A stretch of 11,644 nucleotides of DNA from an uncultured Rhodospirillaceae bacterium. Lineage in GTDB: Bacteria > Pseudomonadota > Alphaproteobacteria > MPNO01. Numbering within the stretch: the first letter of the stretch is position 1; each line of letters starts with the position of its first letter. The stretch spans positions 1 to 11,644 of the forward strand of contig CALGIA010000387.1 of assembly GCA_937916005.1 (NCBI GenBank). Direction: 5' to 3'. The translations under genes and the position numbers were made by a program. The notes under the pieces were generated by a model, which saw only the letters and a list, made by a program, of their open reading frames with translations, did not search any database and had not been told where the DNA came from. Below, piece by piece: positions 1 through 6,296 of this stretch.

Positions 1-881
1 TGAATGATTATCTGATCCGCCCCAACCCGTCCGATCCGCGACTGACCGCCAAGGTTACCGGCATCGACCAGGACGGCATTGAAACCGAAACCTCGGTGAC
101 CGTCGAACGTCCGGTGACCCTGTTCCTCAACGGCCAGGAAATCGTCACCCTGATGACGGTGGGCGATTACCTGGACTGTCTCGCGATCGGCTATCTGCTC
201 AATCAGAACATGCTGCTGCCCGACGACAAGGTCACGGCGATCGATTATGACGAGGAAATCGAGACCATCGTCGTCCGGACCAGGCGCAAGACCAATTTCG
301 AACAGAAGCTCCAGAAGAAAACCCGCACGTCGGGCTGCGCCCTGGGCACGGTGTTCGGCGATCTGATGGAAAAATTCGACGAGGTGTCGCTGGATGCGTC
401 AGCCGTGGTGAAAACATCCTGGATCTACGCCCTGGCCAAGACCATCAACACCACGCCGAGTCTCTATCTGGAAGCGGGCGCCATTCACGGCTGCGTGCTG
501 TGCGAAGCGGACCGCGCGCTGGTTTATATGGAAGATGTCGGGCGGCACAACGCGGTCGACAAGATCGCCGGCTACATGTTTCTCAACGGGATCACGGCCG
601 ATGACAAGATGTTCTACACCACCGGGCGTCTGACCAGCGAGATGGTGATCAAGACCGTGCAGATGGGCATTCCGATCCTGATCTCCCGGTCCGGCTTTAC
701 CGCCTGGGGGGTCGAGCTGGCGCGCGAGGCCAAACTCACCCTGATCGGCCGTGCGCGGGGCAAACGCTTTCTGGCCCTGGCCGGCGAGGATCGCATCATC
801 CATGACGCGGACACATCCGCCGCCGCCGCCGACGATGAGCCGAGCGAGGCCCAGCGCAAAGCGAGCCGCGCCGCCTCGTGA
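1..881 (+). CDS. fdhD: Formate dehydrogenase accessory sulfurtransferase FdhD (5' end at window edge)
   Basis: FdhD passes sulfur from a cysteine desulfurase (IscS in E. coli) to the bis-MGD molybdenum cofactor before its insertion into formate dehydrogenase; it acts in the cytoplasm. The family core starts near the valine codon at 96 (VERPVTLFLNGQEIVTLM). The catalytic CxxC pair is seen as GCVLC at bases 489-503, followed by the family signature EDVGRHNAVDK and the TTGRLTSEMV segment. A further conserved cysteine lies in TSGCALG. The frame is open from base 3, and bases 1-2 (TG) would complete an ATG or GTG if the missing base is A or G. The GTG at 96 is therefore probably not the start, and the full protein is likely about 293 aa (E. 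coli FdhD is 277). The Ala/Arg-rich C-terminal tail is not a family feature. The stop overlaps the next gene (GTGA), so they are probably co-transcribed and translationally coupled. No formate dehydrogenase structural gene is in the window; it may lie upstream. Confidence 0.95.
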   Translation, partial: NDYLIRPNPSDPRLTAKVTGIDQDGIETETSVTVERPVTLFLNGQEIVTLMTVGDYLDCLAIGYLLNQNMLLPDDKVTAIDYDEEIETIVVRTRRKTNFEQKLQKKTRTSGCALGTVFGDLMEKFDEVSLDASAVVKTSWIYALAKTINTTPSLYLEAGAIHGCVLCEADRALVYMEDVGRHNAVDKIAGYMFLNGITADDKMFYTTGRLTSEMVIKTVQMGIPILISRSGFTAWGVELAREAKLTLIGRARGKRFLALAGEDRIIHDADTSAAAADDEPSEAQRKASRAAS

Positions 882-1504
882 ACATCACCCTGAACTGGCG
901 CGGCCCCATCGGAGTCGGAAATGGGGGCGGAAGTTTCCCGACCGACCCTTCTGTCCTGGAAGAGATCGATGTTCCGGGCGTATATCTGCGTCTCAAATCC
1001 TATGACGGTGGGCGCGGCGTTCACTATGTCGGGCAATCCAGATCCATTCTCATGCGTATCGACCAGCACATCACCGCGCTGTTGAGCCTGCAATATCCGC
1101 TGCGCAACGGGCAGGGCGACCGCATCGGGCGCGGCGATTTCACCGACCGGATCAACGCCTATAACCGGATCGAAAGCACCCTGGAAGCGGTCGCCGCCGA
1201 TGTTTCGCGCATGCGGTTTTTCTTCGCGGCCTGCGATGACGATTCCGGGTTCCAGCCCGATCATCTGAATCTGGTGGAGGGCGCGTTGAAGACCCGGCTC
1301 GAACAGCACGCCGCCGCGCGGGCCGGGTCGGCCAGCGTCGAAAATATCCAGGGCGTCCCGGCGTCCGGCTTCGATGGAACAATCGCCATCGACAGCGTGT
1401 TTGACCATCTCGATGACACTGATCGCGCGACGCTCGCCGCAATCATCGGCGCCGACCCCATGGAGATTTCCGAGGCGCTGCTGGGGCTGGGCCATGCCGA
1501 GTAA
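878..1504 (+). CDS. GIY-YIG nuclease-like protein in the Moco operon
   Basis: This 208-residue protein has an N-terminal GIY-YIG-like domain. Residues 34-36 are GVY, and 50-52 are YVG within HYVGQS, about 14 residues later. They are followed by R60 and H64 (SILMRIDQH) and by a glutamate at 134 (LNLVEGALK). These match the Tyr, Tyr, Arg, His and metal-binding Glu positions of active GIY-YIG nucleases, and an Asn at 156 (VENIQG) could match the late conserved Asn. The C-terminal 45 residues are acidic and unrecognised. Known GIY-YIG proteins cut DNA in repair, homing or restriction; the substrate here is unknown and cutting is only inferred from the preserved residues. The start is a GTG overlapping the fdhD stop, and the 3' end overlaps mobA by 11 bp, so the gene is embedded in the operon. 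There is no signal peptide or membrane segment, so it is probably cytoplasmic. The fold call is fairly secure; a role in cofactor or formate dehydrogenase biology is guilt by association. Confidence 0.8.
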   Translation: MNITLNWRGPIGVGNGGGSFPTDPSVLEEIDVPGVYLRLKSYDGGRGVHYVGQSRSILMRIDQHITALLSLQYPLRNGQGDRIGRGDFTDRINAYNRIESTLEAVAADVSRMRFFFAACDDDSGFQPDHLNLVEGALKTRLEQHAAARAGSASVENIQGVPASGFDGTIAIDSVFDHLDDTDRATLAAIIGADPMEISEALLGLGHAE

Positions 1505-2108
1505 ATCCAGCATTGCCGGATTGCTGCTGGCCGGCGGGCAGTCGCGCCGCATGGGCGGCGGCGACAAATGTCTGCGCGAATTGGGCGGGCGCGCGCTGCT
1601 GGCGCGGATCATCGACCGCGCCGCGCCCCAGTCCGGCCCCATGATGCTGAACGCCAACGGCGACGCCGCGCGGTTTGCCGATTTCGGATTGCCTGTCGTT
1701 TCCGACGTGGTGGGCGATCACGCCGGGCCGCTGGCCGGTGTGCTGACCGGGCTGGAATGGGCCGCCGGTCGCGGCTGCGGCTGGGTGGCGAGCTTCGCCT
1801 GCGACGCGCCGTTCCTGCCGCTGGATCTGGTCGACCGGCTTGCGGCCGCCATTGCGGACGAGGGCGCCGACATGGCCTGCGCCCGGTCGAACGGCCGCGA
1901 CCAGCCGGTCTTCGGCCTGTGGCCGGTAAATCTCGCGGGTGATTTGCGGCGCGCGGTGGTGGATGAGGATATCCGCAAGGTCGATGTGTGGACCGCGCGC
2001 TACCGGCTGGCCCACGCGGATTTTGACGTCACGCCGGTCGATCCGTTCTTCAACGTCAACCGGCCCGAGGATTTCGCCCGGGCGGAGACAATCCTCGCCG
2101 GGCTGTGA
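1494..2108 (+). CDS. mobA: Molybdenum cofactor guanylyltransferase MobA
   Basis: MobA transfers GMP from GTP to Mo-molybdopterin, giving the MGD cofactor used by DMSO-reductase-family enzymes such as formate dehydrogenase. The 204-residue protein (E. coli MobA is 194) opens with the nucleotide-binding loop LLAGGQSRRMGGGDK (residues 11-25). GPLAG follows at 78-82, then the metal-binding aspartate in CDAPF (103-107), QPVFGLW (137-143) and the C-terminal FNVNRPEDF (186-194), all typical of MobA. The ATG at 1494 puts the glycine-rich loop at the usual distance from the N-terminus. The frame is open upstream, but the extra residues would only be a shadow of the preceding gene. The start lies inside the last codons of the GIY-YIG gene and the ModE-like gene follows after 12 bp, so this is a single transcription unit. 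Its product is the substrate that FdhD sulfurates, which ties the two genes functionally. MobB is not seen in the window. Confidence 0.96.
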   Translation: MPSKSSIAGLLLAGGQSRRMGGGDKCLRELGGRALLARIIDRAAPQSGPMMLNANGDAARFADFGLPVVSDVVGDHAGPLAGVLTGLEWAAGRGCGWVASFACDAPFLPLDLVDRLAAAIADEGADMACARSNGRDQPVFGLWPVNLAGDLRRAVVDEDIRKVDVWTARYRLAHADFDVTPVDPFFNVNRPEDFARAETILAGL

Positions 2109-2120
2109 TAGGCTTGCCCA

Positions 2121-2501
2121 ATGGCCGATTCCAAAAACAGCAATCCGAGGCTCAGGGTCCTGATGGGCTCGGCGATCGCCATCGGGCCGGGCAAGGCGGA
2201 TCTGGTGGACGCGATCCATCGCACCGGCTCGATCTCGGGCGCGGCGCGCGAGATGGGCATGTCCTATCGCCGCGCCTGGCTGCTGGTGGAGGCCATGAAC
2301 CGGTCCTTCATCGATCCGCTGATCGAAGCCAGCACCGGCGGGCGCGGCGGCGGCGGCGCGCGGGTCACCGACCATGGCCACGCCATCCTCAAACGCTATC
2401 GCGACATGGAAAGCAAGGCGGCGGCCAGCGTCGAGCCCGAAATGAAAGAATTCGCCGCCCTGCTGGCGCCGGACTTTACATCCGACTTTCCCGACGATTA
2501 G
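2121..2501 (+). CDS. ModE-like winged-helix transcriptional regulator, DNA-binding domain only
   Basis: This 126-residue protein matches the N-terminal DNA-binding domain of ModE, the molybdate-responsive repressor. It has GPGKADLVDAI (22-32), the helix-turn-helix TGSISGAAREMGMSYRRAW (35-53), LVEAMN, and the glycine-rich wing GGRGGGGARVTDHG (73-86). Full ModE is about 260 residues and carries two C-terminal MOP domains that bind molybdate. Here the protein ends after a short helix, so molybdate cannot be sensed in the classical way. It could bind DNA constitutively as a dimer, sense something else, or work with a separate MOP protein. Single-domain ModE relatives are known in several bacteria, so this may not be a truncation. 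The gene starts 12 bp after the mobA stop with only a weak Shine-Dalgarno site. Operon position suggests control of molybdenum or formate dehydrogenase genes, possibly including its own operon; no operator could be identified. Confidence 0.88.
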   Translation: MADSKNSNPRLRVLMGSAIAIGPGKADLVDAIHRTGSISGAAREMGMSYRRAWLLVEAMNRSFIDPLIEASTGGRGGGGARVTDHGHAILKRYRDMESKAAASVEPEMKEFAALLAPDFTSDFPDD

Positions 2502-2578
2502 GGCGCGCCCGGCACTCGTGTTGCGTCGACCGGTCGGGTTCACAGTCATAAGCGGACCCTTGCGGTTGGCGAGGTGGC
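2502..2578. other. Convergent intergenic gap, no clear terminator
   Basis: This 77-base gap separates the convergent ends of the ModE-like gene and the ribosomal oxygenase gene. It contains a perfect 10-bp palindrome CGACCGGTCG at 2527-2536. The palindrome has no loop and no adjacent T-run, so it is not a convincing intrinsic terminator. Termination here may be Rho-dependent. Confidence 0.5.
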
Positions 2579-3772
2579 TTACGTTGCCCTGTCGATAAAT
2601 TCCAACGCCTGATGGTTATAGAGCGTGCGCAAAAGATCGAGATGATCGAGCAGCTCGGGCGTGTCGCTCGTGGTGACGGCATCTTCTTTCATCAGGCTCA
2701 GGATGACGGCCAGGGCGGCATCATCGATGTTAAAAGTTTCACGATCAAAGCCAAGGCTGTAGGCGCCCGCAGACGATGGAGTGGGCGATGGGGTCGGCGA
2801 TGGGGTGAGTGCGAATTTTACGTGGGCGGGTTTGATCAGACCGGCCCTTGCCTGCAGGGCTTCCGTGAAGGCGGCCAGGCTAAGCGTGTCGTCGCGTTCG
2901 CTGTACTGTGCAATGTCTTCATTGGTTGAGCCGGTGAAAAACGCGGCCAGCCACTCGGAAAACGCGGGCGTGCTCAGCGGCTTGCCGAGATGATTGCGCA
3001 GCGCCTCAACGGCATCGATGGAGAGGGTGAAGCCCGAGCTGTCCGCGCTCAACCCCTCGCCTACGTAACGGTGATCAAGCGCGTCGTGGTCGGCGAGGTG
3101 CTGACCATAGGCGCCATAAAGTTCGGACAATTTCGGGCCGAGGAAACCAACGGAAAAGGTCAACGCGTCGTCAAGCGTGATGCCTTCGTGGGCGAAATGG
3201 GGGGGAATGTACAGGATGTCGCCTGAGGCAACCTCAACGATATTGCCGTCGATGGGGTCTTTAAGGATTTTGAGGTCGAGGCCGTCGATATACGCTTCAT
3301 CGATGATGGGTTCGCGACCAATGGTCCAGCGGCGTGAGCCCTGGCCCTGGACAAGAAAGACGTGATAGCTGTCGATATGACCACCGATGGTGCCGCCCTT
3401 GATGGAGAAACTGACCATGATGTCGTCCATCAACCAACGGGGCGCAAAATTGAACGCGCGCAATAAATTGGCGGTGTCTGGGTGAAATTGTTCGACGTTT
3501 TGGACGAGCAGGCTCCAGGGTGGCTTTCCGGCGGTGTTGAAATCTTCTTCGGTGAAGGGCCCGAATTGGCAGGCCCAGTCTTTCCCCGTGACCATGCGCG
3601 CGCGCGCGGTCTCTTCCATGGACAGTCCCGCAAGCTCATCTGGCGTGATCAGCCCGTCCATCACGGTTTGATCGATGGCGTCCCGCACAAGGAACGGCCG
3701 TTTGTTCCAGTAGTGCGCGTAGAAATCGACGATCGACGGCAGGGCGTCGAGAGCGGCAAGAGAAGTGGACAT
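2579..3772 (-). CDS. roxA: JmjC-domain ribosomal oxygenase, RoxA/YcfD type (L16 arginine hydroxylase-like)
   Basis: This is a cupin-fold Fe(II)/2-oxoglutarate dioxygenase of 397 residues. E. coli YcfD (RoxA, 373 aa) hydroxylates an arginine of ribosomal protein L16. The iron triad is visible as H132-x-D134 (GGHIDSYHVF) and H195 (PPHFAHEG). A basic RRW segment at about 147-149 is suited to 2-oxoglutarate binding. The N-terminal FYAHYWNKRPFLVR and SLLVQNVEQ segments fit this family, and the C-terminal half corresponds to the dimerisation and winged-helix region. An unusual Thr-Pro-Ser-Pro repeat (about residues 323-333) links it to the last 65 residues. The ATG at 3772 is preferred, with GGATGG four bases upstream; a GTG one codon earlier (3775) is possible. 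The gene diverges from the cytochrome c gene. The family assignment is strong, but the target (L16, or L27 as in other ribosomal oxygenases) is inferred. Confidence 0.87.
   Translation of the reverse strand: MSTSLAALDALPSIVDFYAHYWNKRPFLVRDAIDQTVMDGLITPDELAGLSMEETARARMVTGKDWACQFGPFTEEDFNTAGKPPWSLLVQNVEQFHPDTANLLRAFNFAPRWLMDDIMVSFSIKGGTIGGHIDSYHVFLVQGQGSRRWTIGREPIIDEAYIDGLDLKILKDPIDGNIVEVASGDILYIPPHFAHEGITLDDALTFSVGFLGPKLSELYGAYGQHLADHDALDHRYVGEGLSADSSGFTLSIDAVEALRNHLGKPLSTPAFSEWLAAFFTGSTNEDIAQYSERDDTLSLAAFTEALQARAGLIKPAHVKFALTPSPTPSPTPSSAGAYSLGFDRETFNIDDAALAVILSLMKEDAVTTSDTPELLDHLDLLRTLYNHQALEFIDRAT
2774..2809 (-). repeat. In-frame 12-bp triple repeat coding for a Pro-Thr-Ser linker
   Basis: Three consecutive 12-base units (plus strand CGATGGAGTGGG, CGATGGGGTCGG, CGATGGGGTGAG) differ at a few bases. 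Read on the minus strand inside roxA they give a T-P-S-P repeat. The unit length is a multiple of three, so copy-number change would keep the reading frame. The stretch probably forms a stiff, extended linker before the C-terminal part of the protein. Confidence 0.85.
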
Positions 3773-3893
3773 CACACCATCCGATGTTGAGAACGTTGCG
3801 CTCGCTATGACATGGGCGGCGGTTCAGGCCAAGCCACGCCCCGCCCCGGCATTTATCAAGGAAGTCGGATCCCCCACAGTCGAAACTGTAATC

Positions 3894-3924
3894 TTGTTCC
3901 GTCCATATCGTCGCGTGCTATGAT
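3894..3924 (+). promoter_or_regulatory. Possible sigma-70-type promoter for the cytochrome c gene
   Basis: A TATGAT hexamer at 3919-3924 resembles a -10 box, with TTGTTC at 3894-3899 as a candidate -35 box. The 19-bp spacer is longer than ideal. The predicted transcript would start near 3931, about 47 bases before the cytochrome GTG. The rest of the 205-base divergent region (3773-3977) shows no gene, and no clear promoter for roxA was found. Weak, pattern-only evidence. Confidence 0.28.
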
Positions 3925-3977
3925 TGCTCCGGTGAACAGACGGGCGCCGTTGCCGAGTTGAAATGGGGAGTTGATCA

Positions 3978-4388
3978 GTGAAGATAAAAGCAGCAAAAGC
4001 CATCCTGTTGGGGGCGGTCCTCGGCGCGTTCGGACTCGTGGGGGACATCCCGCCCGCGTCCGGCGGACCGAATGGGATCTATAAAAATCCGGTGGAGCCG
4101 GAGATGACGCCCAAACTGAATCTCGGCAAGCTGAATTACGGTTTCTACTGCGCGGCCTGCCATGGACAAACCGCCGGGGGGTCCGATAAGGGGCCAACCT
4201 TCATCAGCCGCGTTTACCATCCCGGTCATCATGGCGACCAGTCCTTCCTTGCCGCGCCACGGCGCGGCGTGCGCGCCCATCACTGGCCGTTTGGCGACAT
4301 GCCCCCGGTCCCCGGCGTGACCGACAAGCAGATTTCCCTGATCATCGGATATGTGCGCGCAGTGCAGAAGGCCAACGGCGTATTCTGA
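3978..4388 (+). CDS. Exported monoheme class I-like c-type cytochrome
   Basis: This 136-residue electron-transfer protein starts with a signal-like segment: Lys residues at 2, 4 and 7, then a hydrophobic stretch at about 8-22 that may be cleaved near ASG-G. A single heme-attachment motif CAACH lies at 58-62 (YCAACHGQTAGGSDKGP). M108 in FGDMPPVPGVT is the likely distal axial ligand, followed by the usual C-terminal helix (SLIIGYVRAVQ). The region between is histidine-rich (VYHPGHHGDQSF, RAHHWPF), which could add metal binding or tune the heme. The start is GTG, supported by GGGGAG at 3965-3970, seven bases upstream. The protein should sit in the periplasm, possibly anchored if the signal is not cleaved. 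It stands alone between divergent roxA and convergent ubiA, so its redox partner is unknown. The cytochrome call is firm; the physiological role is not. Confidence 0.88.
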   Translation: MKIKAAKAILLGAVLGAFGLVGDIPPASGGPNGIYKNPVEPEMTPKLNLGKLNYGFYCAACHGQTAGGSDKGPTFISRVYHPGHHGDQSFLAAPRRGVRAHHWPFGDMPPVPGVTDKQISLIIGYVRAVQKANGVF

Positions 4389-4391
4389 TTT

Positions 4392-4417
4392 GCCCGGTTT
4401 TCGCGCCCGGTTTTCGC
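4392..4417. repeat. Perfect 13-bp tandem duplication between convergent genes
   Basis: GCCCGGTTTTCGC occurs twice back to back (4392-4404 and 4405-4417) in the 41-base gap between the cytochrome c stop and the end of ubiA. The repeat holds short T-runs and CCGG segments that could pair weakly (CCGG with CCGG), but it is not a classical terminator. Confidence 0.8.
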
Positions 4418-4429
4418 GGATGAATTGAT

Positions 4430-5374
4430 TCATTGCATGACATGCGCCACGCCCGCGCCGAAAAAGATCAGCCAGCCGAACAGCCGGTTGGATTTGAATT
4501 TGGCCAGGCAGTCGGGCGGATCGTCGATGTCCACGTCGGCGACCTGCCAGGCGAGCTGGAGCGCGCCGAGCCCGAGCCCGGCCCAGAACGGCCAGCCCAG
4601 CCCGATCATGTGCCCGGACAGTCCCAGGAAAAATATCGTCGCCGCGTAGAACCCATAGAGCCAGGGTTTCGATCCGAGCCCGAGCCGGCGGGCGGTTGAT
4701 TTGATTCCGGCGGCGGGGTCGTCGGGCCGGTCCTGATGGGCATAGATGGTGTCGTAGCCCAGGGTCCAGAAAATGCCCGCCACATACAGCAGGATCGCGG
4801 GCAGGGCGATTTCGGATCGCACGGCCGCCCAGCCCAGCAGCGCGCCCCAGTTGAACGCCAGCCCGAGAAAGAATTGCGGCCAGAAGGTCACCCGTTTCAT
4901 CAGCGGGTAGGTAAAGACCAGCACCAGCGACGCCACGCCCACGCCGATGGCAAAGGGGTTGAAGCTGATCAGGACCGCAAAGCCGATTGCCAGCAGCACA
5001 CCCATGAACAGCCCGGCCTGGACAATTGTGACTTCCCCGGCCGGCAGGGGACGGTCGCGGGTGCGCGCCACCTGGGCGTCGAAATCCCGGTCGCAGATAT
5101 CGTTATAGGTACAGCCCGCGCCGCGCATGGTCACGGCGCCGATGCCGAACAGAATGAACAGGGCGGCGAATTCCGGAGTCAGGGGATCGGGACTGGCCAG
5201 CGCGATTGCCCACCAGCATGGAAACAGCAGCAGCCAGCTGCCGATCGGCCGGTCGAGCCGGGCCAGCCGGATATAGGGCCGGATGGCCCGTGAGGCGTAT
5301 CGGTCGACCCAACCGCCGCGCGGAATATCGCTCGGTGACGGGTCCGGCCTGTCTGGCCCCCTCTTGTCCGGCAT
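4430..5374 (-). CDS. ubiA: 4-hydroxybenzoate polyprenyltransferase UbiA
   Basis: UbiA is an inner-membrane prenyltransferase that attaches the polyprenyl tail to 4-hydroxybenzoate in ubiquinone synthesis. The 314-residue protein (E. coli 290) carries both magnesium/diphosphate-binding aspartate motifs: NDICDRDFD at 91-99 and YDTIYAHQDRPDD at 207-219. It has RPIGSWLLLFPCWW at 42-55 and several hydrophobic segments consistent with the family's nine-helix fold. The first 30 residues are a Pro/Asp-rich soluble extension. The ATG at 5374 is supported by AAGGA six bases upstream and by a TATAAT at 5400-5395. It is convergent with the cytochrome c gene and divergent from rsmE. The ubiA/rsmE/gshA neighbourhood recurs in alphaproteobacteria as I recall, and supports a chromosomal core location. 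The exact isoprenoid length cannot be read from the sequence. Confidence 0.96.
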   Translation of the reverse strand: MPDKRGPDRPDPSPSDIPRGGWVDRYASRAIRPYIRLARLDRPIGSWLLLFPCWWAIALASPDPLTPEFAALFILFGIGAVTMRGAGCTYNDICDRDFDAQVARTRDRPLPAGEVTIVQAGLFMGVLLAIGFAVLISFNPFAIGVGVASLVLVFTYPLMKRVTFWPQFFLGLAFNWGALLGWAAVRSEIALPAILLYVAGIFWTLGYDTIYAHQDRPDDPAAGIKSTARRLGLGSKPWLYGFYAATIFFLGLSGHMIGLGWPFWAGLGLGALQLAWQVADVDIDDPPDCLAKFKSNRLFGWLIFFGAGVAHVMQ

Positions 5375-5394
5375 TGTTTATCCTTCCGGGGTTG

Positions 5395-5400
5395 ATTATA
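5395..5400 (-). promoter_or_regulatory. Probable -10 element of the ubiA promoter
   Basis: Read on the minus strand, this is a perfect TATAAT whose expected transcription start (about 5388) leaves a leader of roughly 14 bases with the AAGGA ribosome site at 5385-5381. The -35 region is poor (ATCGTT at a 17-bp spacer, TTATCG at 19). No clear promoter was found for the divergent rsmE in the same 74-base gap. Confidence 0.45.
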
Positions 5401-5448
5401 TCCCGGTTGAGCCGCGAAACGATAACTTGGCATGTGGCGGGCGCGTGA

Positions 5449-6249
5449 ATGGGGAAAACATCGGTCAAGACCGACGGCAGGACGGGGACGGGAATCCGGC
5501 TGTTCGTGGAAGACGATCTGGCCGCCGGTCATCAAATTGCGCTGTCCCGGCCCCAATCCCATTACGCAACCAATGTCATGCGGCGCGGCATCGGCGATGT
5601 GGTGTCGCTGTTCAATGGCCGCGACGGCGAATGGACTGGCCGCATCCAGTCAACCGGCCGCGGGCGCTGCGATGTCATCGTGGAAGAGCTGACCGGAGCC
5701 CAGCAGGGCGCGCCCGATCTGTGGCTGCTGTTTGCGCCGGTCAAGCGTGCGGGCATTGATTTCATTGCCGCCAAGGCCACCGAGCTGGGCGTTTCGGCGA
5801 TCTGGCCGGTCATGACGCGCCACACCGCGGTTACGCGGGTCAATCTGGAGCGGCTGCGCGCCAATGTGATCGAAGCGTCCGAGCAGTGCCGCCGGCGCGA
5901 TGTGCCCCGTGTGATCGCGCCGTCGACGCTTGGCGATATCCTGGCGGACTGGGATCCGGGCCGCCGAATCCTTCTCTGCGACGAAACCGGCGCGGGGCTG
6001 CCCATAGCCGGGATGCTGAACGGGTTGGATAAGAACGAATCGGCGAATCCCGGCCCCTGGGCGGTAATTGTCGGCCCCGAAGGTGGTTTCGCCGAAACGG
6101 AGCTTGACGCGTTTGCTAAACTGCCTTTTGTATACTCTGCTGCGATGGGACCCCGGATCCTGCGCGCGGATACGGCGGCCCTGGCGGCGCTCACCTGCTG
6201 GCAGGCGTTGATGGGCGATTGGGGTCACGGCCCCCCAAAAGGCGGCTGA
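5449..6249 (+). CDS. rsmE: 16S rRNA (uracil-1498-N3)-methyltransferase RsmE
   Basis: RsmE uses S-adenosylmethionine to methylate N3 of U1498 in 16S rRNA of the 30S subunit. The 266-residue protein (E. coli about 243) has an N-terminal PUA-like RNA-binding part (RLFVEDD at 17-23, SHYATNVMR at 37-45, FNGRDGEW). A SPOUT (trefoil-knot) methyltransferase domain follows, with KATELG at 109-114, VIVGPEGGF at 206-214 and MGPRILRADTA at 233-243, the cofactor-binding knot loops. EASEQCRRR (142-150) is the usual RsmE signature. The first 15 residues are an extension before the family core. ATG 5449 is the first in-frame start after the divergent ubiA and has only a weak Shine-Dalgarno site. A 47-base gap separates the stop from gshA on the same strand, so the two may share a transcript. 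Confidence 0.95.
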   Translation: MGKTSVKTDGRTGTGIRLFVEDDLAAGHQIALSRPQSHYATNVMRRGIGDVVSLFNGRDGEWTGRIQSTGRGRCDVIVEELTGAQQGAPDLWLLFAPVKRAGIDFIAAKATELGVSAIWPVMTRHTAVTRVNLERLRANVIEASEQCRRRDVPRVIAPSTLGDILADWDPGRRILLCDETGAGLPIAGMLNGLDKNESANPGPWAVIVGPEGGFAETELDAFAKLPFVYSAAMGPRILRADTAALAALTCWQALMGDWGHGPPKGG

Positions 6250-6296
6250 CGCGACTGAAGCGATTGAAGTGCAACGGGTAGGAAATTCAAGCAACC

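Noticed and set aside
878..1504. The GIY-YIG gene as a homing endonuclease or sign of a mobile element
   Set aside because: It is a free-standing gene in an intact operon with tight overlaps and similar base composition; no intron, inverted repeats or transposase are present.
614..1657. A long open minus-strand frame opposite fdhD, the GIY-YIG gene and mobA
   Set aside because: It lies antisense to recognised genes, has no family likeness and no ribosome site. Long antisense frames are expected at this GC content.
2338..2362. A GGC-rich run considered as a simple-sequence repeat or coding error in the regulator
   Set aside because: It codes for the glycine-rich wing GGRGGGGAR that is normal in ModE DNA-binding domains.
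2527..2536. The palindrome CGACCGGTCG as a terminator or operator
   Set aside because: It has no loop or T-run and is short enough to be common at this GC content; no partner site was seen.
1443..2549. A long open minus-strand frame opposite mobA and the ModE-like gene
   Set aside because: It is antisense to two clear genes, with an Arg/Pro/Ala-rich composition typical of GC-rich shadow frames.
4736..5293. An open plus-strand frame opposite ubiA
   Set aside because: ubiA on the minus strand has both aspartate motifs and a ribosome site; this frame is Gln/His/Arg-rich and unlike any protein I know.
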